Below, piece after piece: positions 52,957 through 64,000 of a DNA stretch of 64,000 nucleotides. Position numbers and translations under genes: made by a program. A model generated the notes under the pieces. That model was not told where the DNA came from. It did no database searches and was given only the letters and a program-made list of their open reading frames with translations. The stretch comes from Corythucha ciliata. Taxonomy: Eukaryota > Arthropoda > Insecta > Hemiptera > Tingidae. The stretch spans positions 12,772,001 to 12,836,000 of the forward strand of contig CM075941.1 in assembly GCA_038030265.1 (NCBI GenBank), in the 5' to 3' direction. Positions within the stretch are counted from its first letter, which is position 1; each line of letters begins with the position of its first letter.

Positions 52957-55900
52957 AACATCCAACGTATTCTGCCCACCTCTGTGTCAAGGGCTGGCTA
53001 CGGCCCTGGTGAACGCGGTATGGGACTACAAGGCCGCACTTTTGTTTCACGTAGAATAGATCGAGATTGATGGTTTCCTGGCAATTGACGACCATACCCC
53101 CAACCCCTCCACCAATATTACACCATAAAGTGCACCTACACGGCTGTGAACGGGAAACGGCGGCGTATTTTATCACCAGCACGTTAACCCCTCACCACGA
53201 TTCTCACTCCATATAAACGGACACCGTTTCGACGACTCTAAGGGTATTTACCTTTCTCTCCCGTATTTTTAAAAGAGCCGGGAAGTGGAAAGCGTGGCCA
53301 TTGGAGAGCAAAAAAAAAAAACTTCTGTGTCACCGTGTCGGGCAAGCAGCCAACATCGCTCGACGGCAATATGTGAGATCCTGGCGGCGGAGGCGTGCTC
53401 CTTTTTCTCAGTCTCTCGAGTCAGTTTATGTGAAAGAAGGGCCCGGAGTTTAAATTTTTTTTTTAACGATTTTATTTACATTTTATAGAGGGGAGAAAAA
53501 AAAACAAATTATAATATCGGTCTAGTGAAAACGCGGAACTCTTCTTTATATTCCAATTTCCGGGGTAAGTAACACCCGCCCTCCCAGGACGGGAAACTTT
53601 GAAAGGATGCGGGTATAGCCAAATTTTCTCACTTAATTAATTGACTATGGTAGGGAGAGCGGAAGAAGGATGAGAAAAACCAATAAACGGATAAACGAAA
53701 AAAGAGGTACCTACTCAGTTAATTTACTGAAAAACCACATCGTCCCACATGACCCTCAAAAGGCATTTCATTTCATACACCATCGCCTCGCTATACGGTT
53801 TATCGTTTTTTTGTTGTTTTTTTCGTGAAAAAGACAAAAAGAAAAAAAATGGTTTAGAGAAAATCGCTTCCTTCACCTCCCTTCCTTTTCACCAATTGTT
53901 TTAGAGTTTTATACTCCTTTTTACGATTTTATTGGAGACCGATGGTACTATCCGGAAATGAGAAAATAATGCAATCACTCGAGCACTGGCCACACCGCGA
54001 TTCCCTTCGAATCCTTGTCAGGATGTGGGTGGTGGTATATTGGGTTGCTTTTTTTTTTCTTTCTTTTTTTTTTTCTTTTCAACGATACCCTTGCATATGA
54101 CTTTTTATTCAGAAGGGCGACGATTTTAGCATCATTGTGCGATAAAGAAGCGTTTGGCTATTTTTGGGTCTTATTACCTTGCCCGCGTCCCGATGAGTCT
54201 TATTTTAGCCCCTCTCCACTTCCAATTATACGCTCTCCCAGTGTGATGGGAACAGAGGGAGTGATATAGCAAGGGAGACGGAAAAACTTCGTTTGAAAAG
54301 AAAATATAAGTTTTTCCCCCGGTTTAAGGATTGGAGTACAAAAACGAAAAATTTTCTTTCACACAAATCCCTTGATATTCTTCATCTTTTCAAACATCTG
54401 TTCCTCCCTCCTCCTCCTCCTCTTCCTTTTCCTACTCTGTTCATATAGCAGACTTTTCTGAAAGTAATAAAGTGAATTTACCCCCACCCCCACCAATCAC
54501 CCAGCCCGACAAACCGATACTTTGAAAAGTGCCGATCGATTCATCTATCATTTGTCTTTTTCGTGTCCCACGTGGCTGGCTGATTCTTGAAACATCATCT
54601 TTCAGAATATTTCACCGATTTGTCATCCACCGCTTTTTGGTGCGGGAAATGGATAGGGGTGGGGGGGGAGAAGAAGGGCTTCAACGACCGTTTTCCCCCT
54701 GAAGCCTCGCAATTTTCCGGTATGGGGGCTCCGTTCGAAGGAGCGTCGGAAAACAAGTTGAAATTGTATATTCAAGCTTTTTTTGCTATTCATTCGTGAA
54801 GATTTGCAAATTATCAAGCTTATTCTTCCTTGAAACGTCACAATGCCAGCACGTAACGCCCATATAAGACGTTTCGCGCTAAAATCTAATCGAAATTCCT
54901 AGGAATTCGATAAGGCCAACCTGTCGACGAGTCAAGAAGGATATATAGGCATAGTGCGGAATTGTTCGATAAAAACAAGGAAGAAATTGACTTTCCCTTC
55001 ACAGCCCCCCCCCCACACACACACACCATCATAGTAGGTAGACTCACAGATTGGCTTCCCGGTGGACAGCAAAAGGTGCTCCTCGACGTTGGTGTATGTA
55101 GTGATAGGGAAGGGCAGGAAGGGGATTGACTGTCGGCGTCCAATAATAAAAGGGCGTGGAAGTGAAAGAAAGGTCAATATTGGACAATAAGGAACATGGA
55201 GGAGGGGAAAGGGGTGAATTGCTTCGAGTTAACGTCAATAAAATGCGATAAGCCCTCTGGGCGTTCGTCCTGGGCCATTTTTTGTTTGTTTGTTCGTTAT
55301 ATTTTCGCTAAAGTACTCCCCCAAGGATACCTCTTTTAATTTATTTTTATCGACCACTACAAACAACCAGGATTTCCAGCCGTTCGTTTCAGAGCTTCCA
55401 ATGTATCCAACGTTGTAGTGCAAGTCAAATAATCAACTGCGCTAATGAATGCGAGGAATTACCCCCCCCCCCCTCTCACAACTCACAACCCAATCACCAA
55501 TGTTCCTAAAGGACGCGACGCTGTAGAGGAAAAATAATTCCATATAGTGAAATGTTTGTTTTTCTGCGAACTCTCTCATCGCTAATTACTCTCTTTAATC
55601 CGTGAAAAAGTTGTTTTTCATCGACCTTCAACCTCCCTCCCTCCCCCCCTCAAGCCCTTATAGATTCATGTTTTTCACATTGAAGTCAATAATCACGTCT
55701 TATTGAGACGAGAGTGGTTGGTAATATTTGATGACGCCGACAAAAAAAAAAAACAGAATTTCTTCGCTTTTAGCGCAAAAAATGTCGCCAGCCTTTGACG
55801 CTTTTTGCCTGCTTTTCAGCTTTGGGTCGTGAATTTTAAATTAGCTAGCAAACGTAGTCTTTATGAAATACGCTGAAGAGCCCTTTTCAAAGACGCTGAA

Positions 55901-58690
55901 GAGGTTGAATTTATTTTTAATGGGATTTTCCCGATAATCCTGTCTTTTAAAAGCGTGCCGTTCAATCTTTTTTTCCGAATAAACGAAAAATTGATGGTGA
56001 TTGAGGTGGTGATGGCGGGGGCGGGGAGTTCTGTGTAAACAGTTCAAAAACCCCCGGACGGTTTTCTATTTAACTTTCGCGCATCATAATAAACAAAATA
56101 ACTGCTCATTTTACGTGATTATGACATCACTGTCTAAGGAGGGGTTTAGAGATTGAAATGAGAGATTTCTTTCCAGACTGTGTCAAGGGCAACTGCTCTG
56201 TGTCAAGCCCCTCGCCCCCCACCGTAGCACTCACTACCAACTTTTTTGAAGTTTTAAGAAGCCTTAAAATGTGTTGGGTTAAAATTGTTTAGAGAGCGCT
56301 GTAGTATAACAACACAAACGGGCTTCCCTCACCCATCACTCATTACGCGACTCTCCCCCCCCCTCCCTGCACACCCTGAACCACCACCATCGTCCCATTT
56401 TATGGCCTAATCACTTTTCAAACTTACAAACTCTTACAAGAGCCGCGATTCAGTCAGTCGTTCGCTCCCTTTAGTTTCGCGAAGTGATTCCTCATCTCCT
56501 TTCGGTTGGATTTTTAACGAACTTTTCCTCGTTTTGGACGCACGTCGAAAAAAAACAAACAAACGCCGGCGGCACTCCAAATTGGGACGGTTTTTCAAGG
56601 TTTGTTCAGTTCTTGTCCCCCCCCCCCTCACAAGCTGAATAACCGCTTTAAAAATTAAGTTTGGAAGTTTCTATCAATCCTTTGATTGCTCCTCTGTCCT
56701 GTGTGGGGGGGGGGGGGCTAAACCATTCAATCTCGACAGCGGAGATTGGTTTTTTCACAGTATACACCGTCTGCCCCCTATCCGCTCCCATCGCCCCCTT
56801 TTGGTGCCCTGTCGACATCAAAAATAGATACAACTGGAATCGTTCGTTTTTTGTTTGTTTTTTTTTTTTTTTTTTATACGAACGACCAAAAATATTGGAT
56901 TCGAGGTTCATCAAGAGAAAAAAAAAAGTCGAAAGTGACCCTTTTTAATAGAATTTTTTCACTTATTAAGATAAAAACAAATATAAACATGTAAAAATAT
57001 TGTAATGACGATAAAACAAGTGTTCCTTTTTCGGGGTTACATGTACAAGGCTTTTACCTGTAAATTACACCTATTTTCCTCCGCCGGAACCGTCCCGTAC
57101 GCAACCCGGCTACCTGAACGTTTCATTGGTGGGTCACAAAGAGGTTGTAGTGGTGGGGGAGGGGGCTCATTAAATAAAACCACTTTCATGAAAGGTGTGT
57201 TGTGAAAGAATTAATTAACGAGATCAGGCCAGAGCGTCGACCTTTTTTTCATTTGTTGTTATTTTTTTTAAACAAATTGTGGGAATGGTTCGACCGGTTC
57301 GATCGTTAATGCCACCCCAGGTGTTTTAAAATTTCGATCACTTTATCAGACATGTCTCTACGTGTATTATTTATATGTACAACCAAAAAAAGTTGATAGC
57401 AATTTAATTGACAGTCCCCTCTCTCTGTCTTGTCGTAATTGAATTATCGACACAAAAAACAAAAAAAAAAACTGGCAATATGTCAAAATCATATACAACA
57501 AGACCCGCAAGGGGATGACATCGACAATTTTTCCTCAATTCGCCGGCAATTTAAAGCACTTTTCCTCCCCCCTCCTCCTTCTATTTAAAAGATGAAGTCG
57601 TAGGATGCAATTACGTTTCAATTTCAAGGTTTCATGATAGACTGTCCGCCTATCCTCTTCCCCTCTCCCTTTGAAACGCGAAGAATGAAGAAAGCGTGCA
57701 AACTTCGACCCACACCGGTGTGACCCGTCGAGAGCAAACGCATTCAAACAAAGAGCGTTTGGTGATTTAAAAGACGGCGTTTATTTGCATGACAAGCAAA
57801 AAGTATGATGGCGGTGTGGGGGGGTGAAGGGGGTGGTTGAATATTTCTTCGAGACCTTAAAAATGAATATTTTTTAACTACGCTACGCGTATGTAGAATG
57901 CATAGAATGCCGGAATATGTATATTTCTATTGTTTTCACGACTCTCACTCTCACAACGTCCCACGCCCACAATCCGACCGGAAAACCGAGAAAAGGATTG
58001 GAGATAAATTCCTGGAAATGTAAACTTGAATCCCCCCCCCCCTAGCACACCATTCTTTGCTCGCCAGACCCAGACAATCTTCACGGCATCACCTAATAGT
58101 CTGACCTTGGAATATAGCAACACAATATTCACGATTCGTACACACGAAAAGTCACGCAGCCTTTAAATGAACGAACCGTGGGGCTGTTATTCTGTGCCAA
58201 AATTTGACAGTTTATTTCAATCCGACGATCGTAATCTTATAATTCGTTGTAATGAGAGCAAACAAAATACTGTCTACAATTGATTTTTTCTTAATCTTAT
58301 GTATATAATTGCCGGTTTCAGCTTTATTATCGAGGCAATGAAAAGTGAGAGCCGTTAAAGGGGAAAGCTTATACGCAATTTCCAGGTCTTCAATTGGCAA
58401 ATCACGCCTAATAATCACTCATAGTAAGTTGAAAACTTTGTCGCGGCTTGATCACTGCAAGAACGCCCTCACACACCCTCTGCCCTCTCAAAGTGGCCGT
58501 GATCTTACCGCGTTTCTCGAAGCCGCTCCCTGGATGAGCCGTACTCGTCAGTGTCATCACATTTCCCGCCTCGAAATGCTCAAAAATGCTTGATTTCCCC
58601 CCCCCCCCCCCGCATTGATAGAAGAAAACCTATCGGGGCCCAACCCAAGGTGGAAATCCGATGGACAGGTCCCTTACAAGAAATGTAATT
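52957..58690. other. Non-coding single-copy-looking stretch
   Basis: Contains CA, CTC and A/T microsatellites and G/C tracts (C12 near 55462, runs near 55002, 56354, 56623, 56705, 58029, and C15 at 58597-58611). No open frame above 100 codons and no recognisable domain, tRNA or transposon end was found. Short T-tract and pyrimidine-rich patches could be intronic, but no exon is supported. Confidence 0.5.
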
Positions 58691-58709
58691 TTTACATTGC
58701 GTTAGATTA

Positions 58710-59565
58710 CGTTTTTTTTTTACAATTTTAGCCACAAACTTGCCTCTGCGGGAACCGTTTATTGTCGTTTTCTTAGTTTAAGCCGTATATTTGCCCTTTT
58801 CTCAATTTGAATCGCGAACAAATTCTTAATTTCAGCCGCAAATTACCGCATTTACACAATTTTCAGCCACGAATTAGCACGTTTACTCAATTTTAGCCGC
58901 GAATTAGCGGATTTTCTCAAATTAACCCGCTAATGAGCGTTTTACGTCAACTTTATAGCCGTGAATAAACGCTTTTTCTCAAATTTAACTTTGAATCGGC
59001 GCTTTATCACTAATTTAGTCGGAAATCAGCATTTTTTCACAGTTTTTGCCAATAATCAGCGGGTTTTATCAAATGTATCCGCGCATCAGCACTTTTTGTC
59101 AAATACAGGTGCTAGTTATCGTTTTTGTATGTTTTACCCACGTCTTAGCCATGGGAAACTGTGCTTTTCTCAATTTTGCCGTGAATCAGCTTTTTTTCTC
59201 AAGTTTAGATTATGCGTTTTTTCTCAATTTTAAATTGGAATTAGCGGTTTTTCTCAGTTTTGGCCGCACATTAGAATATTTTCGCAAATACATATATTAG
59301 CGTTTTAGCGTTTTTTCTTAATTTTAGCCGCGTACATCAGTTCGTGCCGCGCATAAGCTCCTGTGTCAATTTTAACCGCACTACTCAATTGTTGCCCGGA
59401 TTTTATCAATGTGTTCCGTGAGTTAGCGGTTTTCTTCATGTTAGTCGCAAATTATCGCTTTTACTCAATTTTAGCTTCGAATTAACGCTCTATCTCAGTT
59501 TAGCTGCGATTGAGCTCATTAACTCAATTTTATATCAGGGACTTTAGTAATTTTTCTCTGTTTCA
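58710..59565 (-). repeat. Minisatellite array, family A; paralogue of the large hAT-like interior
   Basis: Units TTTAGCCGCGAATTAGCG and TTTTCTCAA. The order of diverged units resembles 39590-40200 (for example CACAAACTTGCCTCTGCGGG against CACGAACTTGCTTCTTTGGG), so it is a copy of the same composite. Confidence 0.75.
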
Positions 59566-59929
59566 GCTAAAAGGGCGTCGCCAGCCATTGAGCCAGAAAA
59601 GGGCAGCTGGAATTTTGGGGGGTGGGTTGGATGGTGGAAGGGCAGCCCTGTCGAGAGGGGGGGTGGCTCATCCCGGCCTTCCTTATGGGGGCCTACGTTT
59701 TTTTTTTAGTAGAATGTGCAAGAGAGAAGCTCATTCCACTAAATTCAAGGGCGGGCGAGAGAGATAGAGAGAGAGAGAGAGTCCATCACTAGGTGGACTG
59801 TGGACAGAATGTAACATCAGGATGAATAATCGAAAATAATCAGCTGGGAATTTTCGCTAACGAACGCGCGCGTTAAGAGTTACAAAATAGGGGGGGGGGA
59901 GGAAATCATAAATAAAGAATTTTTACTGT
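59566..59929. other. Insert between repeat arrays
   Basis: Non-coding, with a GA microsatellite at about 59757-59781 and a G tract near 59888. It interrupts the family A paralogue. Confidence 0.4.
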
Positions 59930-60340
59930 GGTTGTAGGTTTTAACTGTGGTCAGAGCTTTGCAGTGGTTGCATGGACTATTGCAGTGGTTGGACATTTGC
60001 TACAGCTGGACCTTTGCTGTGGTTGAGAAGTTACTGTGGTTGCGGAGCTTAACTGTGGTTTGAAGGCTCTAAAATGTTGTTAAAGCTTACAGTAGTTGGA
60101 TGGAGTTACTGGATTGCTGTGGTTGGGCCTTTGCTGTAGTCGGACCTTGACTGATGTGGTTGGGTCGTGTGCTTGGAGCTAAATGGTGGTTTGGAGGTTC
60201 CAACTGTGTTTAGAGCTTTTCGTAGTTTGAGGTTTGCTGTGGGTGGACCTTTGCTGTGGTTTGGAGCTTGGCTGTGTTTGGGCCTTCTTTGTGGTTTTGT
60301 AGTTTGGCTGTGGTTGGAGCTTCATTGTATGTTCATTGTG
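59930..60340 (+). repeat. Minisatellite array, family E
   Basis: Units around TTTGCTGTGGTTGGAGCTT, about 20-25 bp, as at 18050. The frame 60167-60430 is translated repeat. Confidence 0.75.
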
Positions 60341-60439
60341 TGGAGCACACACGTCCAGCAAGACTCTAAAACAGTGTTGGTATGGCTGTGCTGGTGGGTG
60401 GCTGGGGGGGAAGTGAAAGGGCCTCATTGAGCTTTGGGT

Positions 60440-60870
60440 TTCTCAATATAAATCCGCGAATTATCGTTTTTTCTTCAATTTTAGCCACGATTAAAAACTT
60501 TTTATCGATTTTTGCCCGGCAGTTTTTCTCAATTTATGGCGCCTCCGCTACCATATGCTAGAGTTCAGAGAAGACAGATGGAAATGCTCGCCTTCAGAGC
60601 AGAATTTTATTAAAATGGAAAACGCCATCAGTCGAGTTGCCCCGACAAACCATGTGTGGGTGTTCACTCAATATTATAGCTGGGTCCGCTGAGCGATTAT
60701 TCACTGTTTTTTTTTTTTTTTTTCAATTTTCAGCCGCCAATTAGTGTTTTTGTGCGCTGTTTGCCATGAATAAGCGTTTTTTCGCTATTTAGCCGCGAAC
60801 ACACTTTTTCAAAACTCTTCCAGGCCGGGGTCGTCCGAGCCCCTCACTGCTACCTCGGTACGCTAATAAT
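60440..60870 (-). repeat. Family A array and uninterrupted foldback target site
   Basis: Continues the paralogue of the large hAT-like interior. At 60637-60706 it spans, without interruption, the site where the foldback sits at 40312 (GTTGCCCCGACAAACCATG ... TCAATATTATAGCTGGGTCC ... GCGATTATTCACTG). Confidence 0.75.
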
Positions 60871-61145
60871 TCACGGTCAGAAGTGAGAAAAAACGCTAAA
60901 TTAAGAAAACTATTTAGCTAGTACTTCGCGGCTGAAGTTTCCTTAAAGCTCCCACAGAAAAAGTATAGGAAAAGTGCTAATTAGGGGCTGTAAGTATGAA
61001 AAGTTTTTGGCTTCTGAAGGCAGGTTATTCGTGGCTCAAACTGAGAAAATACCGGTTACTCATGTCTGAGAGCGAGAAAAAAAATCGCTCAATAGCGGCT
61101 AAAATCAGAAAAAACATGAGTTCACTGCGAAAATTCAGAAAAATC
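60871..61145 (+). repeat. Minisatellite array, family A (forward orientation)
   Basis: Orientation flips relative to the preceding array: units such as GCTAATTCACGG and AAACTGAGAAAA. Ends near a possible hAT-type right end (ACGCCGCTG at 61192-61200). Confidence 0.7.
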
Positions 61146-61209
61146 GGCGGGGGTGCCAAATGGTGTGCCCCGGGCTTTCGCTCACCCTTTTACGCCGCTG
61201 TTCTATAGG

Positions 61210-62740
61210 GCCAGACAATTAGGCGTTGCTGAGATAATATAAAACGCCTGATTTGACGGGATTTGAGTGGATTGTTGGGTTTGAGACAGTTACATTGTAG
61301 GCGACCAATATTTGATCAAGGGATGGTGAGATAGCGTGAGAGAGGACATTTTAATCAAAAGGAACAATTTGAATTTCGCGTCTCGGGATAGGAATTTTCC
61401 CTATAGCGAAGGACTCATTTTTTCCACTGTTTGAACAACTGCAACGGTTAGAATCGTATCGATTCGATTGAACGGCATCATCACACATCCAATTCTGAGA
61501 GAAAAAGCAAATAAAGGAGAGAGGAAACAGAGAGTGTGATAAACCTGTCCCCGGTTATAGACTCGCCGGTTATCTCTCATGCTCATCCTTCAATGAGCGG
61601 TCGCTGTAACAGACGACAGGCAGAATAAATTCAAAAATTCGTTTATTTGTATGCCTTTGAGAAGAGGGGCGAGTGAATAGGTCGTCGTCAAATCTACCGT
61701 CCCCCCACCCCGTTTAGCCCTCCAATTTTTTCGTGTCGCGGCTGAAGGGATGCAAACAGTCTATGCAACCCCCCCCCCCCGTATGACGTATTTTCATCAT
61801 TTTATAAAATCACAAATCCGTATAAACTTCCTCAGTTTTTTATCCCCGATCGTCCGGTCAATCACCCCCTTTTCGAATGTACTGCCCTGGTTTTATACTC
61901 GTCCTCCTCAACATTTCCTTGTTTAGGGCGACAACTTTATAAGAGCCGGTTTAAAGTACCCGTACCCCCGTACCTACTGCGCGAGGTAGAGCTTTAAATG
62001 ACGCACCCCGAGGTTAACGTTAATGGAGCGAGGCGAGAATCCCCATCTCTGTAGGCTTTGTAACAAGTCGGGAATTATAGGTGAAGGGTTTGTGGTGGGG
62101 AGGGGGGTTTCCGAAGGCAAGAAAGGAAGAAAGCCTTAGTATGTTCAAGAAAGTTGCGGAAAATTTCCTTGATAGTATGTTGGTGTGGAGTATGATGAGA
62201 AGGAGCAGGGGGACAAATTTAATTTACTTGGGACAGTAAAACTTATATAACAAGTTTGTTTTTGCCCAAAGGACTTTCATACTTTCCTTCTTCCAGCGGG
62301 CTGGTGGTGTGGCGGGGAGTAATACTTGATTTATCTTTCTCTGCTCCCCAAAAGCTTTACACCCGCACAAAAATGTGAGGGGGGGGGGCTACCTGATATC
62401 GAAGCTTCAAGTTAATAGACGAACAAGTTTAATATTAAGAAAACGAGATTGAGTTCCGTAAAGTTCGAGTGGATTGTGGAAGAGATGCCGGTAGATTGGG
62501 GGGGGGGGAGCATAGTCTCTCGAGAGAACTTGATACAAAAGACTTATGTAACGCTTCGATGGACCGAGCAGGAAGTTCTGGACGATTTGACGGGTGACAA
62601 TTTAAGAAGTTAAGAAGCGGGACCGTATTGAAGGGTTTGATTTTACACAAAAAAAAAGTGTGGCAAAGTGTTCGAACGCCGAACGGGCCCTTTCCGTGTA
62701 GATTGAATCCCGTTGATTAAGCAGCGCGACACGACAGCCG
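61210..62740. other. Non-coding single-copy-looking stretch
   Basis: G/C tracts near 61768, 62381 and 62498. No coding signal. Confidence 0.5.
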
Positions 62741-62749
62741 GTCATGCCG

Positions 62750-63260
62750 GAAATGGCCAAATAGACAATTCCGCACACCATTGAAAATCGCTAAACTGGC
62801 AATTCATAAAATAACCAACCCCCGCCCCCCATTTCAATCTTCTAAGTGTTTCCGTCTAAAAATGGTCAGACTTTTTCAAGGGGTCGCCAGACTTTCAAGG
62901 GTCGCGCCCTTGAAAAGCGTCAGGCACAAACCTGACTGATCAGCGCCCAAAAAAATGACATTACGTAGGTTTCCATGGACTATTTGCACTTTGCTCTTCT
63001 AAAATGGCTAAAAACAGCTAAATTGACTATTTGCGCTCCTTAATAGTAAAACTGAAGATTCGCTATACTTTAAATTGGCTAAACTGACAATTATAGTGCT
63101 CTGAAAATAGCCAAACTGGCAATTCACGCAGGAAAAATGACCATTCGTGCCCTAAAATCGCAAAACTGAAGATCCGTGCTCTTAAAATGGCTAAACCGTC
63201 CATTTGTTATTGTGTGTAAAAATGGTGAATCTGGCGATTCATGCCTTATAGCCAGAGACA
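62750..63260 (-). repeat. Minisatellite array, family B (reverse orientation)
   Basis: Units such as AAAATGGCTAAACTGAC and ATTCGCGCCCT, about 28-32 bp. Confidence 0.75.
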
Positions 63261-63845
63261 GGCGGTTTACGATTTTTATTTTCTAATTTTATGACCTTTA
63301 TTTTATGACTTTTATGACAGTAAAAATTATGGTTTATGACATTAAAAGGTGTGTTTCACGACGTTTATTTCCGATTATAATGCCCTTTCAAGACGTTTTC
63401 AGCCAAAAAATTACGTATATTTCACAATAGATTGAAGCTATTATTTTCATATTATTATTTTATTATGTTAAGTAGCGTTTGGGTGTGGTATGGGGTAGTT
63501 ATTTGAAATATAAAGAAAATTTCGCGCCGAATGTCATATTGCCGAACAAAGCAACTGAAAAATAAATAAAACGAGAATTGTAAGATGTGGTCGAAGCATA
63601 CTAGTACCAACAGAGCGTATCTACGTCCCTCTGAGACGAAAAGAATAACGCAAATTTACATCATTATTCGTGAAAAGGTTAAGCTAACGAGTTTATCCCG
63701 GGAATATACGTTAAAAATTTACTCCAAAAAGGTCGTTTTATGACGGTTTGTGCGAAAAGTCGTATTTTATGACATTTTAACAAAATACATCCATTTTATT
63801 CGTTAAAAACTATGACTATGAGGCTTATGATTTTTCCCTTCTCTA
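63261..63845. other. AT-rich stretch with TTTATGAC repetition
   Basis: Short irregular repetition of TTTATGAC and GACGTTTT between two family B blocks. No gene. Confidence 0.4.
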
Positions 63846-64000
63846 CTTTTAACTAACCGTTCGCACCCTGAAATTGACTTCTCTGACGATTCGTCCTCTG
63901 TAAATAATCAAGCGGACTATTCACGCCCTAAAAGTGGCTTAAATGACGATTCGCGCCTCGAAAATGCTTTAAAATGATGACTCGCTCCTCAAAATGGCAG
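63846..64000 (-). repeat. Minisatellite array, family B (runs off the window)
   Basis: Units like GACGATTCGCGCCTCGAAAATG. Continues past the right edge. Confidence 0.75.

Noticed and set aside
52957..58690. Search for host exons in the largest single-copy stretch
   Set aside because: No frame has a domain, and the longest frames are C- or T-tract driven.
61192..61208. Possible hAT right end ACGCCGCTG followed by TTCTATAG
   Set aside because: No matching left end with the same 8-bp flank was found in the window.

Overview
The window is repeat-dominated DNA from an animal nuclear genome. The evidence is eukaryotic retrotransposons (copia, gypsy, BEL/Pao and LINE types), a Maverick/Polinton virus-like transposon, cut-and-paste DNA transposons with perfect target-site duplications, and tRNA-like genes with Pol III boxes and T-run terminators. 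The retroelement proteins look like those of invertebrates, probably an arthropod, but I cannot name the organism. I could not support any ordinary host protein-coding gene: every convincing protein signal belongs to a mobile element. The single-copy-looking DNA between elements is non-coding in all frames and is marked by many homopolymer G/C runs of 9-15 nt.

Layout: 1-0.96, 3.1-7.9, 10.3-15.8, 17.7-22.5, 26.8-31.0, 32.8-35.9, 39.2-40.3, 51.6-52.6, 58.7-61.1 and 62.7-64 kb hold degenerate tandem arrays of short (about 20-35 bp) monomers. I separate at least seven families (called A to H here) that recur in several arrays and in both orientations. Families A and B share a core resembling ATTCGCG-CTAAAAT. 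A 4.05 kb copia element (10455-14506) splits a family C array, and a 2.3 kb BEL/Pao element (27325-29663) splits a family A array. A 3.7 kb hAT-like element (18360-22038, TSD GCTGTTTA) contains an inverted pair of identical-type tRNA genes. A 3'-truncated LINE lies at 36.3-38.3 kb beside a small foldback fragment.

The centrepiece is a four-level nest at 38.8-53.0 kb. A hAT-like element (38818-52948, TSD CTCTATAG) contains a foldback element (40312-51549, TSD AGTTGGCGT) whose arms are arrays of about 155 bp. The foldback contains a gypsy element (40405-48990, identical-length 159 bp LTRs, TSD CTTG). The gypsy pol gene contains a truncated Maverick/Polinton fragment (about 42621-47660). That fragment carries a retroviral-type integrase, a DUF8207-like protein, a packaging-type ATPase, a phospholipase-A2/parvovirus-VP1-like protein, an adenovirus-type protease, an unrecognised 176-aa gene and a tRNA-like gene near its left end. 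Most of these genes carry frameshifts, so the element is dead. An uninterrupted paralogue of the foldback insertion site is visible at 60.64-60.71 kb.

All coordinates are read by eye from the sequence. Family names rest on motifs and remembered family features, not on searches.
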